From the NCBI GenBank assembly GCA_029572815.1, contig JAKPUQ010000098.1, positions 95,354 to 159,353 of the forward strand: a DNA stretch of 64,000 nucleotides, in the 5' to 3' direction. This DNA comes from Bacillota bacterium (GTDB lineage: Bacteria; Bacillota; Clostridia; Oscillospirales; Ruminococcaceae). The notes below the pieces were generated by a model. That model made no database searches. It was not told the DNA's origin and worked only from the letters and a program-made list of their open reading frames with translations. Below are positions 63,925 through 64,000 of the stretch, piece by piece. The position numbers and the translations under genes were made by a program. Numbering within the stretch: position 1 is the first letter of the stretch; each line of letters starts with the position of its first letter.

Positions 63925-63994
63925 TGGCTCATTATTTTTTTATCAAAACTGGCTCACTTTTTTATTAGCGCTGTGGCTCAGTTTTTTATTGACA
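63925..63994. repeat. IS21 right terminal repeats
   Basis: Three TGGCTCA boxes (63925-63931, 63950-63956, 63974-63980), 24-25 bases apart, in the opposite orientation to the left ones; the outermost is followed by GTTTTTTATTGACA. Confidence 0.75.
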
Positions 63995-64000
63995 AAGGCA

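Larger units (their letters stand above)
61620..63994 (+). mobile_element. IS21-family insertion sequence, complete
   Basis: The element has istA and istB overlapping by 4 bases, flanked by related ends. The left end begins TGCTAAAATAAAACTGAGCCA; the right end, read inward, begins TGTCAATAAAAAACTGAGCCA. Each end carries more than one TGAGCCA box, as expected of IS21 transposase sites. Both genes are uninterrupted, so the element may be active. No target-site duplication could be confirmed: only 6 bases lie beyond the right end, and they do not match the left flank, so the exact boundaries are uncertain. Confidence 0.85.

Overview
The window reads as chromosome of a low-to-mid G+C anaerobic Firmicute of the Ruminococcus type (Oscillospiraceae), most like the cellulosomal R. 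flavefaciens group. The reasons are a secreted GH9 cellulase ending in a type I dockerin, a Na+-pumping oxaloacetate decarboxylase, a Na+-type V-ATPase in place of F-ATPase genes, a PPi-type phosphofructokinase, clostridial gene orders (lon-engB, hisS-aspS, rpsO-pnp, pgk-tpiA-gpmI), strong AAGGAGG ribosome binding sites, and many TTGACA-17-TATAAT promoters, often with TGn extended -10 elements. The species call is inference. No rRNA, tRNA or CRISPR array was seen.

Layout. 1-4610: the end of an ArsC-like gene, then a four-gene envelope module (SPFH protein with zinc ribbons, two TFIIB-type zinc-ribbon membrane proteins, and a TPM-family remnant) resembling ydjGHI of Bacillus. 4.6-11.4 kb: glmS, a HAD phosphatase, a methyltransferase, sporulation gene yunB (reverse), and a striking EF-G/TetM-like GTPase fused to a NYN (Rae1/YacP-like) ribonuclease. 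11.6-15.1 kb: oxaloacetate decarboxylase operon (alpha, gamma, biotin carrier, beta). 15.2-20.4 kb: a frameshifted hydrolase, then pgk, a small membrane protein, tpiA, and gpmI behind a long structured leader. 20.5-25.6 kb: apbE / NusG_II / Gx-transporter flavinylation cluster, cobO, a HAD phosphatase, PPi-type pfk. 25.6-28.9 kb (reverse): dockerin GH9 cellulase (one frameshift) and yerC. 29.2-36.6 kb: lon, engB, lysA, radical SAM ytqA (reverse), a shikimate-kinase-like gene with altered substrate residues, a MinD-like ATPase, mgsA. 36.6-40.2 kb: hisS, aspS, NUDIX. 40.4-48.9 kb: nine-gene V-type ATPase operon H-I-K-E-C-F-A-B-D. 49-53.3 kb: FkbM methyltransferase and PH-like gene (reverse), rpsO-pnp with a long hairpin leader. 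53.4-61.6 kb (reverse): GntR-controlled ABC exporter, pyrB with a PyrI-like zinc tail, HD protein, asnB, tyrosine recombinase, NUDIX, frameshifted aquaporin. 61.6-64 kb: a complete IS21-family element inserted 20 bases upstream of the aquaporin start codon.

The genes fit a fibre-degrading fermenter. The dockerin cellulase makes cellodextrins. PPi-PFK, TIM, PGK and iPGM run glycolysis, with a methylglyoxal bypass from DHAP. The decarboxylase and V-ATPase, both with Na+-type residues, form a sodium circuit. The apbE cluster flavinylates exported redox proteins encoded elsewhere.

The most interesting items are the GTPase-NYN fusion, the YdjGHI-like module with a TPM domain apparently lost, the gpmI and pnp leader RNAs, the PyrB zinc tail, and the shikimate-kinase-like protein lacking two substrate arginines. 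Three genes (hydrolase, cellulase, aquaporin) are each broken by one extra G in a G run, which looks more like systematic sequence error than real decay.
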